Part shown: positions 1-9,359 of the stretch, in pieces
How positions within the stretch are numbered: the stretch's first letter is position 1
Layout of the letters: every line of letters starts with the position of its first letter
Assembly (NCBI GenBank): GCA_020002185.1
Contig: CM034534.1
Location: 32,842,049 to 32,906,048 of the forward strand
Reading direction: 5' to 3'
Source: Paraescarpia echinospica
Lineage: Eukaryota; Annelida; Polychaeta; Sabellida; Siboglinidae
DNA: 64,000 nt
The notes under the pieces: generated by a model
What the model was told of the DNA's origin: nothing
What the model saw: only the letters and a program-made list of their open reading frames with translations
Database searches by the model: none
Made by a program: the position numbers and the translations under genes

Positions 1-667
1 CGTCGGGGAGGATCGCTGTCTCAGTGTAGATGACGGCCGCGGTGCGAGTGCGGGTGACGGCCAGTTCGACGGGTCGCCGTCGAGCTCTCCGACGATACGT
101 CCGTAGGTGTGCAGCGATAGCGCCTGACGACGTCACCGACGGCGCCCCCAGAAAGTGGAGCCGGGGATCAGGCAGCTCGTCTCGGTAGCGCACCGAGGCA
201 TCGATCGAGGCGATCTTTATCCGTGCGAAGGCGGGGCGGCCCTTGCTCCGCGTCGCATCATCGACTACATCGTGGTTTTCCCCCTCTCCCGGGAATAGTT
301 CCGGCAGCCCCGGCACGACCCGAGGGGGGGTCAGTGGTGGCAGCCTCGGATCAGCGTCCGGTTCAGCCTCGCTGCTTCTGTCGCTGCTCTCGCTGGCGCT
401 GTCACTGTCACTGCTGCTGCCGCTGGTGTTGTCGCTGTCACCGGTCGACGGGAGACGGGGCCGGCAAACCAGCACCGTCTCGTTCGTGGTGAGGCCAGTG
501 GTTACAACAGGTCCTCGCTGCTGGCGTCTGGCTTTCAGGGCCGCGATTCCACAGGCGCGGTCCTCTTCGCTCCCGTGCGCCAGCAGTAGGTGGCGTTGCA
601 GCAGTTTCGGTGACCGGAATCTGGCCGGGCACATGTCGCAGATGCTGAGCATTGCAGCGGGCGGCAT
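1..667 (-). CDS. Third ORF of Gypsy element 1: C2H2 zinc finger plus acidic Ser/Asp-rich region (partial, open at left edge)
   Basis: An ATG at 667 opens a frame that runs without a stop to the left edge, about 222 codons. It starts 60 bases downstream of the pol stop. Residues 10-31 form a C2H2 zinc finger (CDMC, 12 residues, then H-X4-H). This is followed by a Ser/Asp/Glu-rich stretch (about residues 75-100), a Pro-rich segment and an Arg-rich patch (RTYRRRARRR). I see no signal peptide or membrane segment, so it does not look like an env gene. Zinc fingers bind nucleic acid; a role in targeting or regulating the element is inference. It could instead be a fragment of a host zinc-finger gene captured by or lying next to the element. 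The true length is unknown. Confidence 0.6.
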   Translation of the reverse strand, partial: MPPAAMLSICDMCPARFRSPKLLQRHLLLAHGSEEDRACGIAALKARRQQRGPVVTTGLTTNETVLVCRPRLPSTGDSDNTSGSSSDSDSASESSDRSSEAEPDADPRLPPLTPPRVVPGLPELFPGEGENHDVVDDATRSKGRPAFARIKIASIDASVRYRDELPDPRLHFLGAPSVTSSGAIAAHLRTYRRRARRRPVELAVTRTRTAAVIYTETAILPD

Positions 668-726
668 TCTGCAATTAAGATTCCTATTTTTAGACGACTA
701 CATACTACTGTTCTACAATTATCAGT

Positions 727-2598
727 TCATTGCTCCCACCCAAATCTCCTGGGTGGTTGACGGAGCCGTTTCCCTCTTCTCTCTATGTAACTAGCCAAGG
801 GGACCTCAGGGCATGTCCCTGCCGGTGTCTCCTCCCCTTCTACTACCCCCACTTCACTGTCTGACGCCGGGTCGTCTAAGCGCGGCCTGGAGGTAAGCTC
901 CTCATCTGGCTCTGAGAGCAGCCAGTTGGGGGGCGTATCTGAGCCGCAATAACTCTTCAGGTCATCCATGTGGACCGTTATGGGTTTTGACCTGGAAGAA
1001 CGCTGAATTGTGTACGTCACTTCCCCAGGGTGGCTGGTAACAAGGTATGGCCCCGTGTAGGGGAATGCCAGTTTGTTCTGCCCTTGTGATGGAGGGTAGA
1101 ACCTTAGTACCCAGTCCCCTACTTTAAACATGCGGTCTTTGGCGCGTTTATCATAATAGCGTTTCTGCCTACTTGCGGCTTTCTCGAGATAACTTCGAGC
1201 TAGCTCGAAATTGTGTTGCATCGCATTTCGTAGCCACTCGGCGTACTCTGTTTGACAGCAGTATTCGCCCAGTTGGTCTGGTGGTGTAAGCATGAGGTCG
1301 ATTGGGAAAGTGATCTCCCTGCCCAACATGAGTCGGTTTGGGCTCGACCCCGTACTTTGGTGGATGGTGGCTCGATACGCGCACATGACATATGGCAGAT
1401 GGTCGTCCCAATCCCCCGGATTATCCGCCGATAGCTTCGATAGCATAGCTAAAATCGTCCGATTTAGGCGTTCGACCAAGCCATCGGATTGTGGACGATA
1501 TGGGGCGGTACGTGTCTGCTGAATGTCCAGTAATGCGTACAATTCCTTCATCAAATCTGATTGGAATTCACGCCCTTGATCAGAGTGAATTACACGAGGT
1601 GTACCGTATCTTAGAAACACTTCGGTGACAAGAGTGTCTGCCACGGTGATGGCTTTGTGGTCTGGCAGGGCAAATGCTTCGGTCCACTTCGTAAAGTAGT
1701 CCGATACGACAAGGATGCAAGTATTTCCGGCCTGTGACTCGACTGGCAGACTAAGAATGTCCATTGATATGCGCTCGAGCGGAGATCCCACAGGATCTTG
1801 TCTCAGAGCTGCCCGACCACGTACGTTACGGAACTGACACGGACGACACTCGTGACACCACCTAGTCACATCTGCCAGAATGTCTGCCCACCAAAACCTA
1901 AGTTTGACATTAAACAAGGTTTTCTTCACTCCAAAATGCCCCGCCATTCTATTCTGATGGATGTGTTTAAACAACACATCCCTGATCTCTTTCGGAGCCA
2001 CTAATCGTAACTTAGGCTCTGGCTGTCCGTCAATGCCACAGCGTCTGTAAAGGACTTCGTTATGGATCTCAGTTTCGCTCCACATCGACCAATAGCGTCG
2101 CAGGGAAATTCCTTCTGCACGCATTTCTGACCAGTCTGGGCGACGTCCACTCTGTTTCCACCCCAGCACTTGACTAATGTCCCGATCCTTATGTTGCCAC
2201 TCTCTCAGACCATCATGAGACCATGGCTCTATCCAGTTCTGCCCAAGTGTGTAGGGTTCATGTGGTGGGTTGCCAGCGGCGTCACCAGCCTGTCCGTGGG
2301 TCCCTACAACTCGGACCTGGCACTCATCAACGACATTTGTCGCTGGGGTGTCATTAGGGCAGGTACAACCACAGTCAGCCTGGTTTCTCGCATTTTGTTC
2401 CCTGCTCTCGTTTCGCTCACAGTAAGCGCACGACTCGCAGGGACGTCGAGAAAGGGCATCAGCATTGCCGTGTTTTCTACCAGGGCGATGTTGTATCTCT
2501 AAGTTGTAAGTCCCTATGACTTCCAACCAACGAGCCATTTGCCCCTCTGGATTCTTGAACCCCATTAGCCACCGCAGGGCACCATGGTCTGTGCGCAC
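727..2598 (-). CDS. Gypsy 1 pol: end of RNase H and integrase
   Basis: This 623-residue frame begins in the last part of RNase H (RTDHGALRW; HRPGRKHGNADALSRRP). A Cys-rich linker follows, then the integrase zinc-binding domain (HIHQ...GHFG...CHECRPC). The catalytic core shows the DDE triad: D in SMDIL, D in IHSDQGREF and E in LVERLNR. A GPY-type C-terminal module (FPYTGPYLVTSHPG) is present. The frame ends with an acidic tail and RRFGWEQ-stop. No chromodomain is visible. Integrase inserts the cDNA copy into the genome. The N-terminal part of RNase H is in another frame, separated by a one-base shift near 2630. Confidence 0.9.
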   Translation of the reverse strand: MRTDHGALRWLMGFKNPEGQMARWLEVIGTYNLEIQHRPGRKHGNADALSRRPCESCAYCERNESREQNARNQADCGCTCPNDTPATNVVDECQVRVVGTHGQAGDAAGNPPHEPYTLGQNWIEPWSHDGLREWQHKDRDISQVLGWKQSGRRPDWSEMRAEGISLRRYWSMWSETEIHNEVLYRRCGIDGQPEPKLRLVAPKEIRDVLFKHIHQNRMAGHFGVKKTLFNVKLRFWWADILADVTRWCHECRPCQFRNVRGRAALRQDPVGSPLERISMDILSLPVESQAGNTCILVVSDYFTKWTEAFALPDHKAITVADTLVTEVFLRYGTPRVIHSDQGREFQSDLMKELYALLDIQQTRTAPYRPQSDGLVERLNRTILAMLSKLSADNPGDWDDHLPYVMCAYRATIHQSTGSSPNRLMLGREITFPIDLMLTPPDQLGEYCCQTEYAEWLRNAMQHNFELARSYLEKAASRQKRYYDKRAKDRMFKVGDWVLRFYPPSQGQNKLAFPYTGPYLVTSHPGEVTYTIQRSSRSKPITVHMDDLKSYCGSDTPPNWLLSEPDEELTSRPRLDDPASDSEVGVVEGEETPAGTCPEVPLASYIERRGKRLRQPPRRFGWEQ

Positions 2599-2599
2599 T

Positions 2600-3667
2600 T
2601 TAGTAGGGGTCCCGTAAACATAATGATTGATGATAATGTTTCACAGCCTCCACAACCGCCAACAATTCCCGGCGGGTTACACAGTACCGACGTTCTTCCT
2701 TCGTCAGGACACGACTGAAATATGATATAACTCGTTCGACCCCATCTTGTATCTGGGACAGCACAGCACCGATTCCTACCCCGCTTGCATCCGTATCGAA
2801 GGTATACGGAGTTTGTGACACCGGATACCCCAGTATGGGTGCGGAAGTGAGTTTGCTTTTCAGCATCTCGAACGCCTGCTGACATTCGCGGGACCATACA
2901 AATGGTCTTTCCGCTTCAGTCAGGTGATGTAATGGCCTAGCGATGTCAGCAAATCCCCCCACGAATTTCCGGTAGTAGCTGCACAGTCCCAAGAAACTGC
3001 GAACCTCTCGAACATTGCTAGGAGTTTTTCAATCTTTTACAGCAGCTACTTTCGTCGGGTCTGTGGAAATTCCTTGTTTAGAAACGACATGTCCCAAAAA
3101 GTTTACTTTCTCTTGGAAGAGACTACACTTCTTCGGGGATACCTTTAAGCCTGCTTTGCCGATGCATGCTAGAACGTCGTCTAGTCTGGATACGTGGTCT
3201 TCGAAGTTGTTACTGAACACAATTACGTCATCCAAATAGATCAGACATGTTTTCCAATGTAACCCCGCCAACACTCGCTCCATCAAGCGTTCGAACGTGG
3301 CAGGAGCCGAAACCAAACCCATACTCATAACTGTGAATTCATTGAGTCCCCCATTGCTAGTGCAGAAGACTGTCTTCTTCGCGTCGTCTGGGTCCATAGC
3401 GACTTGCCAGTACCCGCAGAATAAATATATCGTGGAAAAGAAATGGGCACCTTGGAGAGCCTCCAGCGAGTCATCGATTCGTGGCAGAGGATAGCTATCT
3501 TTGACGGTGATACTATTCAGACGTCTGTAGTCGATACAGTACCGCACCGACTGGTCCTTCTTTCTGATTAATACGACCGGGGCGGCCCAGGGACTGACCG
3601 AATGTCGGATTATTCCTATGTCCAGCATGCGTTTAACCTCTGCCTCAGCTTCTGCCCGAAGTGACAA
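2600..3667 (-). pseudogene. Gypsy 1 pol: reverse transcriptase and RNase H, interrupted
   Basis: The segment 3667-3029 holds the RT fingers and palm: RKKDQSVRYCIDYRRLN, the palm motif with the catalytic YLDD (IYLDDVIVF) and the thumb (VNFLGHVVSKQG). It stops at a TGA at 3029. The same frame resumes with the RNase H connection (SYYRKF) and RNase H (FDTDASGVGIGAVL, with the D of the catalytic set) down to 2600. A frameshift near 2630 separates it from the integrase frame. Upstream, a one-base gain in a six-C run near 3690 separates RT from the protease frame. These are ordinary decay lesions in an old copy; assembly error in homopolymers is an alternative for the C run. Confidence 0.88.
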
Positions 3668-3761
3668 AGCAACCCGTCTTGGGGGGCTGCTTTACAGGAG
3701 CGGCGTCTCCTGTGTTTATTTTATGCGTGGCGACATTGGTGCGTCCCATGTCATCGTTAGA

Positions 3762-4727
3762 CTAGGCAAAGACAGTAGCATGTTTCGCTAATAGCTGTTC
3801 AATTACCACCCGCTGCTGTTGGGTCAGGCTATCAGGGGCAGCCTCCCACAATTCCCTCAGGTGATTAGGTAACCCAGACGGGGGATCCGGCTCCGCACGG
3901 TCGCCAGCCAGGCCTTCTGGCTGGACGGCGAGTCCCCTCACCCGCTGTGCCTCGGGCAATTTGATAATTGCCAGTATGGGTTCACACGTTGCCAGGACAG
4001 TGTTTCGATACAGTGTGGTTGGCCGGTCACTTAAGTTCAGCACTCGAAGCGGAACCAGTGACTGTTGCGGGTTAATAACCGCTTTAGCCAACACCACTCG
4101 ATTGCATCTTAGGAATTTTGGGCTAGGTTCTACCAGACCTTCTGAGAAATTTGGCATTTCCGCAATCGTTCCCTGCAGGATCATTTCACTGAGAGGGGGA
4201 ACAACCGTTGTTTCTTTCAGTGTAATTTGAGCGATCTTCCTATTGTCTGTGGTTTTGACACATTCGTGATATTGCCCGTTGATACAAATAGTACCATCTC
4301 TCATATCAACCATACAACCATGGTTTCTGAAGAAATCCATCCCCAGAATGGCCGCTGCCTCTATGTTAGCGACATATATTTTCAGCGTGATAATCTGCGA
4401 GTCTATGGACGCAGATATATCCACCTCCCCTATCACGGACACTTCGCTGCCGTCTGCCATTCGCAGTCGGCCGTGACAGGCTCGTAAAGGGGGGCGCTGA
4501 TCTTCGGGAAGGGAGTCATAATACTGTTTCTTTAAAACAGTCATTGTAGATCCGGTATCTACTAAGCAATTTATGCTAACTCCATACAAGGAAAGCATCA
4601 CATACAGGCAATCATAGTAATCAGAGGTCTTTCCTACATTGGTCTCCCCGGAAAGTCTATTAGCTGATGTCTGGACCTCGACATCAGCTAATTTAAGTTT
4701 CCCGAGTTTCGAACGTCCTGCCTCCAC
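3762..4727 (-). CDS. Gypsy 1 protease region
   Basis: This is a 321-residue frame lying in the -1 frame relative to gag and overlapping its end by 40 bases. The retropepsin active site is VDTGST at about residue 58, and the second conserved motif AAILGMDFF follows about 70 residues later. Both are expected for an aspartic protease that matures Gag and Pol. The C-terminal 150 residues are the linker towards RT. An in-frame TAG ends the frame just before the conserved start of RT. No good ATG exists at the start; the position fits entry by ribosomal frameshifting. Confidence 0.85.
   Translation of the reverse strand: MEAGRSKLGKLKLADVEVQTSANRLSGETNVGKTSDYYDCLYVMLSLYGVSINCLVDTGSTMTVLKKQYYDSLPEDQRPPLRACHGRLRMADGSEVSVIGEVDISASIDSQIITLKIYVANIEAAAILGMDFFRNHGCMVDMRDGTICINGQYHECVKTTDNRKIAQITLKETTVVPPLSEMILQGTIAEMPNFSEGLVEPSPKFLRCNRVVLAKAVINPQQSLVPLRVLNLSDRPTTLYRNTVLATCEPILAIIKLPEAQRVRGLAVQPEGLAGDRAEPDPPSGLPNHLRELWEAAPDSLTQQQRVVIEQLLAKHATVFA
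4659..4703 (-). promoter_or_regulatory. Programmed -1 ribosomal frameshift signal (slippery site plus hairpin)
   Basis: On the minus strand the heptamer GGGAAAC (4703-4697) sits in the gag frame as G GGA AAC, the canonical X XXY YYZ pattern. After a 4-base spacer comes a perfect 13-bp stem (4692-4680 with 4671-4659) closed by an 8-base loop. The gag stop TAG lies inside the 5' arm of the stem. Slipping back one base enters the protease frame exactly. The arrangement matches known retroviral and retrotransposon gag-pro frameshift sites. Confidence 0.85.
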
Positions 4728-6712
4728 TCATACGGTCTCTGTTGCTTTCGGCTCGACACCTCCAGATACGTTTTTCTCTGGCTACTCTGTTCCGAGGCCC
4801 GCCTTTTCACGGGACACCTTTCACTAAGTCGCCCATGAGCAGGGTTCCCGCATTCGTGGCAATTCTTTGTTCTATGCCACCCTGTCTTACGGATTCCAGG
4901 GGCTCCACGCTCCGCTGGCGTATGAGAACGATCTATCCTTGTCTCTACCAGAGAAAGTCGTTCAGCCATATGTTGCAACATCGTTGCAACGTCATGGCTG
5001 CCGGAACTATTGCTATCACCCCCAACCATTTCACAATCATTCCCTTTAGTGTGGCGTGTGGAACGCAACGCGTATTTTGGGCCCACTCTTCGAGACCGAC
5101 CCATTTGGAAAGCCTCATATTCGAGTGCCAGTCTTAACGCGTCGTCAACCCCCTTTGGTTTTCCCTGGAAAATCGTCCACTCCATGTCCGCGTCACCCAC
5201 AGCATCTGTGAACGCGTCATACGCCAATGCCTCTTTCACATCGGCGCTGGCATCAGGGTACGCCTTTCGTACCAAACGCTTTATATCTTGAGCTAATTCG
5301 GCAAGTGGTTCACCTCTCCGGCGTTGCCGAGCCTTCATTTGAGCCCGAAACGCTTCTGACTGGTGTTCTGGCTCGAAACGGTTTAACAGGGCCCGTACTA
5401 ATGTTTCGTAGTTGACCCTGTCCGGGGCCTCCAGGTCACTCAACACACCCTGAGCCTGCCCACGTAAGCTGGTGGCTAGCTCCAAAGCACGAGTAGCTTC
5501 GTCCCACCTGTTCAACTCCGAAACCATGTCGAATTGAACCAGGTAATCACGACAGCTACTCTTGCCATCATACAACGCCGGGCTCTTGGGTTTTGGTGCG
5601 TTGACCTGACTAGTTGGCACGGAGACCTTAACGCTAGGTAGATGTGACACCACTTGACCTGCCGTGTTGTTAGTTGCATAATCCTGTCTACTACCCCAAC
5701 GGTCGTTAACGGGCCAGCCGTCTGGCTGGAGCTCCCTGCGCTGGCCATAATGAGCCTCCCTCCGGCCCGTGTCATACACAGGACGGTAGGCGGTAACCAT
5801 CGGCTGGTCCTTTCCTGGACCGCGCGTCTCGTGACCCGATAACAAACCGTCCACACCCCTTGGGGTTTGATAACGCCGAGAATAACTCGACGCCGGTATC
5901 TGAGGTTGTGGAACAATTCGGTTGGGTCCAGCTTCCCAGCCATATTTCCCTACCTGTCCTACATCAAATGGAGTTTCACGATAGACTCCTGTAAAGTTTA
6001 CAGGTTCGTGACTTGGCCTGCTAACATGTTTTGGCAGTGTTCCGGCCAAACCACCCATGGGGATCTTTTCCGGGGATGCAGTAATCAAGGGTGACGGGAC
6101 ATATTTCATGTCGGCGCCCCGTTGATCACACATCAGATTATCGGACGTATCACACGCCTGCGATTCCAATGCTACCGAGGTCTGCCCCACGGTAGCAACA
6201 CTATAACATGGCCTCGGATCATTGTCCTTGCGATCAGGTGAGAGCCGAACAGTTTCTCTGCTGTCCTCAAACCGAGATTGCGCTCGGTTTCGAGTGCTCA
6301 CACTTGCGCAAGTTTCGGGAAATAGTTCTAGCACTGAGCTTTCGAGCTCAGATCTACTAATTGCCGTTAACAATAGACCTTCTTCCCATGTCAACTGATC
6401 ATTTTCTACTTTCCACTGATCCATCTCCAATCTCCACTGATCCCTCTCCAATCTCAACTGCTCCTCCTGCCATTTTATCTTTGACAATCTCTCTTCCAGA
6501 CTAGCCTTTCTATCCCTCAGAGTCACTAATGCATGCTGCTTCTCTGCAACATTAGCCTCCTGTATAGACCTGTCTACTTCTGACCTGGTAGACGACTGCA
6601 CCTGCTCCCTAGGGAGGAATCGTAACAGAACCTCGCTGTCTTGATCCTGAGTCCGCTCAGTGTCCCGAAGATAAGCATCAGTCACTGAGGAATCATCACC
6701 CTGTGTTGACAT
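4688..6712 (-). CDS. Gypsy 1 Gag
   Basis: An intact 674-codon frame from ATG at 6712. Residues about 50-115 form a charged, heptad-rich coiled coil (EEQLRLERDQWRLEMDQWKVEN). The central 380-530 region is a capsid-like helical domain (ARALELATSLRGQAQGVL; LLNRFEPE). Near residue 625 is one zinc knuckle, CHECGNPAHGRLSERC. Its spacing is CX2CX4HX6C, two residues longer than the usual CX2CX4HX4C. Gag packages the RNA and builds the particle. The frame ends at TAG 4688, inside the frameshift hairpin. Confidence 0.88.
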   Translation of the reverse strand: MSTQGDDSSVTDAYLRDTERTQDQDSEVLLRFLPREQVQSSTRSEVDRSIQEANVAEKQHALVTLRDRKASLEERLSKIKWQEEQLRLERDQWRLEMDQWKVENDQLTWEEGLLLTAISRSELESSVLELFPETCASVSTRNRAQSRFEDSRETVRLSPDRKDNDPRPCYSVATVGQTSVALESQACDTSDNLMCDQRGADMKYVPSPLITASPEKIPMGGLAGTLPKHVSRPSHEPVNFTGVYRETPFDVGQVGKYGWEAGPNRIVPQPQIPASSYSRRYQTPRGVDGLLSGHETRGPGKDQPMVTAYRPVYDTGRREAHYGQRRELQPDGWPVNDRWGSRQDYATNNTAGQVVSHLPSVKVSVPTSQVNAPKPKSPALYDGKSSCRDYLVQFDMVSELNRWDEATRALELATSLRGQAQGVLSDLEAPDRVNYETLVRALLNRFEPEHQSEAFRAQMKARQRRRGEPLAELAQDIKRLVRKAYPDASADVKEALAYDAFTDAVGDADMEWTIFQGKPKGVDDALRLALEYEAFQMGRSRRVGPKYALRSTRHTKGNDCEMVGGDSNSSGSHDVATMLQHMAERLSLVETRIDRSHTPAERGAPGIRKTGWHRTKNCHECGNPAHGRLSERCPVKRRASEQSSQRKTYLEVSSRKQQRPYEWRQDVRNSGNLN

Positions 6713-6896
6713 TTCGCCAATATTTCGCTGCCACCAGAGAATTAACTTCTCACTAATCTATCCTACTTTATTCTATCTGAAGCGAGTAAACGTAGCCCGT
6801 GTGTGTTCTTTTTAAATAGGGTGTACAAAATAGAATATCCGAAACCGTTACTACGAAACGTAGAGGAATACGGTCGGGTATACCTAAATTGAAATC

Positions 6897-6914
6897 CCAC
6901 CCCGGCTACCACCA
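6897..6914 (-). other. Primer-binding site of Gypsy element 1 (tRNA-Leu-like)
   Basis: Minus-strand TGGTGGTAGCCGGGGTGG begins 2 bases after the LTR end, the standard position for a tRNA primer site. It starts with the required TGG. Its complement resembles the 3' end of a tRNA-Leu acceptor, but a few bases differ, so the tRNA identity is tentative. Confidence 0.6.
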
Positions 6915-6916
6915 AT

Positions 6917-8048
6917 TGTAGCGTTTGCGTCGAGCGGTCGGCAGGGAAGCGTACGGGCACACGTTCACTCACTCAGTCGTACTAATGATGAGTCAGGTTA
7001 TACGTTTTCACAGTTTATTATATGCGGAAAACCCTACCAATACAAGATCTAATACACAGTATACGGCTATGTCTGCTAAATACTACCCAGTTAATAAGGT
7101 CAGAACAATAGGTTCAGACGGCGGCGGCCTATATACAGCAACCGAATTCTAGGTGTCAGAACGATAAGTGAGACGGCGGCGGCTTATATACAGCAACCGA
7201 ATTATAACAGAGATAATCTAAATGTCCGAACAATAAGTCAGACGGCGGCGGCCTATATACAGCAACCGAATTCTAGGTGTCAGAACGATAAGTCAGACGG
7301 AGGCGGCTTATATACAGCAACCGAGTTACTCACCGAGTCTGCGAATAACTGATTGTACTGCGAGAGTCTGAGTACTTCTCGCAGGGCGCTCGGCGACTAC
7401 TGGGGCACACTGCCGGAGGAACGTTTCTCGTGAAGCACTGTCACCGAGCACCCTGCGAGAAGTACTCAGACTCTCGCAGTACAATCAGTTATTCGCAGAC
7501 TCGGTGCATGAGTAACTCGGTTGCTGTATATAAGCCGCCGCCGTCTGACTTATCGTTCTGACACCTAGAATTCGGTTGCTGTATATAGGCCGCCGCCGTC
7601 TGACTTATTGTTCGGACATTTAGATTATCTCTGTTATAATTCGGTTGCTGTATAGAAGCCGCCGCCGTCTGACTTATCGTTCTGACACCTAGAATTCGGT
7701 TGCTGTATATAGGCCGCCGCCGTCTGACTTATTGTTCGGACATTTAGATTATCTCTGTTATAATTCGGTTGCTGTATATAAGCCGCCGCCGTCTCACTTA
7801 TCGTTCTGACACCTAGAATTCGGTTGCTGTATATAGGCCGCCGCCGTCTGAACCTATTGTTCTGACCTTATTAACTGGGTAGTATTTAGCAGACATAGCC
7901 GTATACTGTGTATTAGATCTTGTATTGGTAGGGTTTTCCGCATATAATAAACTGTGAAAACGTATAACCTGACTCATCATTAGTACGACTGAGTGAGTGA
8001 ACGTGTGCCCGTACGCTTCCCTGCCGACCGCTCGACGCAAACGCTACA
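6917..8048 (-). repeat. Giant palindromic 5' LTR of Gypsy element 1
   Basis: The segment begins TGTAGCG and ends CGCTACA, the TG...CA ends of an LTR, and its left end abuts the primer-binding site. Its two halves are inverted copies. The left arm is about 480 bases, the right arm about 606, and the loop about 40 (near 7400-7440). The outer 228 bases of the arms are identical. Each arm contains tandem units of about 63 bases with GCTGTATATAAGCCGCCGCC: four in the left arm and six in the right, a difference of one two-unit repeat (about 126 bases). Each unit carries a TATATA box pointing outward, so the left arm would drive gag and the right arm would transcribe flanking DNA. An alternative is a foldback element inserted beside the retrotransposon. 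Confidence 0.7.
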
Positions 8049-8199
8049 CATGCATGCATTCGTGCATGCGTGCTTGCGTGGGTGCGTGCATTCCTGTTGT
8101 GTGTTGTGTGTGGGGGGTACATGCGTGTGTGCGTCATAGTGTGTTGTGCATACAGTTCGCGTGTGCACGCGTGCGTGCGTTTTGTGCGTGAGTGCGTGT

Positions 8200-9097
8200 G
8201 TGTATGTGTAGCGCCATCTGGCGCATAATGTCGAACTCAGGATGATCTTCTATAGCCGTGTACGCCGTGTTTTTCAAGGCGCGGCTACCTACGCAAGAGG
8301 TCCGGAAATCATATTCAGTTTCCTTGAAATGGTGTAGTCCATGGCTTGAAATGAAAGTGTGCTTTGAGTTATGTGTTGCAAACCAATCTAAATCATTCAT
8401 CAAGCAAGAACATCCATCTGAATAGTTTTACTTTTACATTATTTCACCAAGCAACAACACCCATCGACCCCAGACTACCGGTTCCCCTTGTAATGGTACC
8501 TGACGTTCAACAAACATGCACGCGTTGTCAACGATTGTAGCAAGTTGTGTATAACGTCCCCAACTATTCGTGAGAATTTTCATAAAGTTGGAAGAAATTC
8601 AATAACTTAATTTTCTTAGTACACAAATGGATTGCGAGTCGAAAATGTCTAGTTGTGTATTAAGAAAATTGTGTTATTTGATCGGTGGACTGTCTACGTA
8701 GCTCGGAACAATCGCAGAAACCGCGCGTAACCCTGCGAACAATTACTTAACGTTCGTTTAAAATCCGGCACGAACCCATAACTGGCAAGAACCTATAACT
8801 GGCAAGAACCTATAACTGGCAAGAACCCATAACTGGCAAGAACCCATAACTGGCACGAACCTATAACTGGCAAGAACCCATAACTGGCAAGAACCTATAA
8901 CTGGTAAGAACCCTTAATTGGTAAGAACCTTTAACCAATGGGAAATGGCGAGAAAAAAAGGAAGCCGTTACTTTTCTTCCGCGTACATGCGTACGTGTGT
9001 ACACGAGTACATGCGTACAAACGCACATACACGTGCGCGCACACATACACACGCACGCACACACCCACGCACGCTCGATTCCAGTTTGATTAACAAA
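8200..9097 (+). repeat. Repeat block A, copy 1
   Basis: Closely similar to 12776-13623, starting at the palindrome GCGCCATCTGGCGC and ending at TTTGATTAACAAA. It holds a 17-bp minisatellite (8765-8935), a short inverted repeat (TTTTCTTAGTACACAA with its complement) and a CA-rich tail. No coding sequence is recognised. The block could be part of an unclassified non-autonomous element. Confidence 0.75.
8765..8935 (+). repeat. 17-bp minisatellite (CATAACTGGCAAGAACC)
   Basis: About nine tandem copies of a 17-bp unit with C/T and G/T variants. The matching place in copy A' (13370-13430) has only about four units, so the array varies in copy number between paralogues. Confidence 0.9.
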
Positions 9098-9359
9098 ACA
9101 CTTTGAACACATGATCCAGTTGCAGCAATATCAAAACAATGCAGGTGCAAATGTAAACTACCTACATACAAGCAAGTGGCAACCATTCAAAAGTACAGGC
9201 CTGAGTGTGTATGTATGGTTAGTGTTCACGTGACGTCTATTACTACATACCAGTTCAATGAGCGCCCAGCGCTCATTAATACAAAACTGTTGTCTTGGTT
9301 CTATAGTTGCGCTACTTATCTAGTAGTTCTTCAAAGTCGTAGTTGAAAGGGTTACTTAC

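Larger units (their letters stand above)
1..8048 (-). mobile_element. Ty3/Gypsy LTR retrotransposon 1, nearly complete but mutated
   Basis: Read on the minus strand from right to left, the order is 5' LTR (8048-6917), primer-binding site, gag, protease, reverse transcriptase, RNase H, integrase and an extra zinc-finger ORF. This pro-RT-RH-IN order is the Ty3/Gypsy order. The 3' LTR would lie left of the window, so target-site duplications cannot be checked. Pol is broken by an in-frame TAG just after the protease-linked segment (near 3762), a one-base shift in a C run near 3690, a TGA near 3029 and a one-base shift near 2630. The copy is therefore not autonomous as sequenced, although most domains are easy to read. 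Confidence 0.9.

Noticed and set aside
223..794. Plus-strand ORFs at 223-492 and 243-794
   Set aside because: They are antisense to the minus-strand zinc-finger frame and have low-complexity Ser/Leu and Cys/His composition; the minus frame has a recognisable domain.
8049..8205. GT-rich stretch giving Cys/Val or His/Thr reading frames
   Set aside because: Simple-sequence DNA; the long frames are an effect of the dinucleotide repeats.
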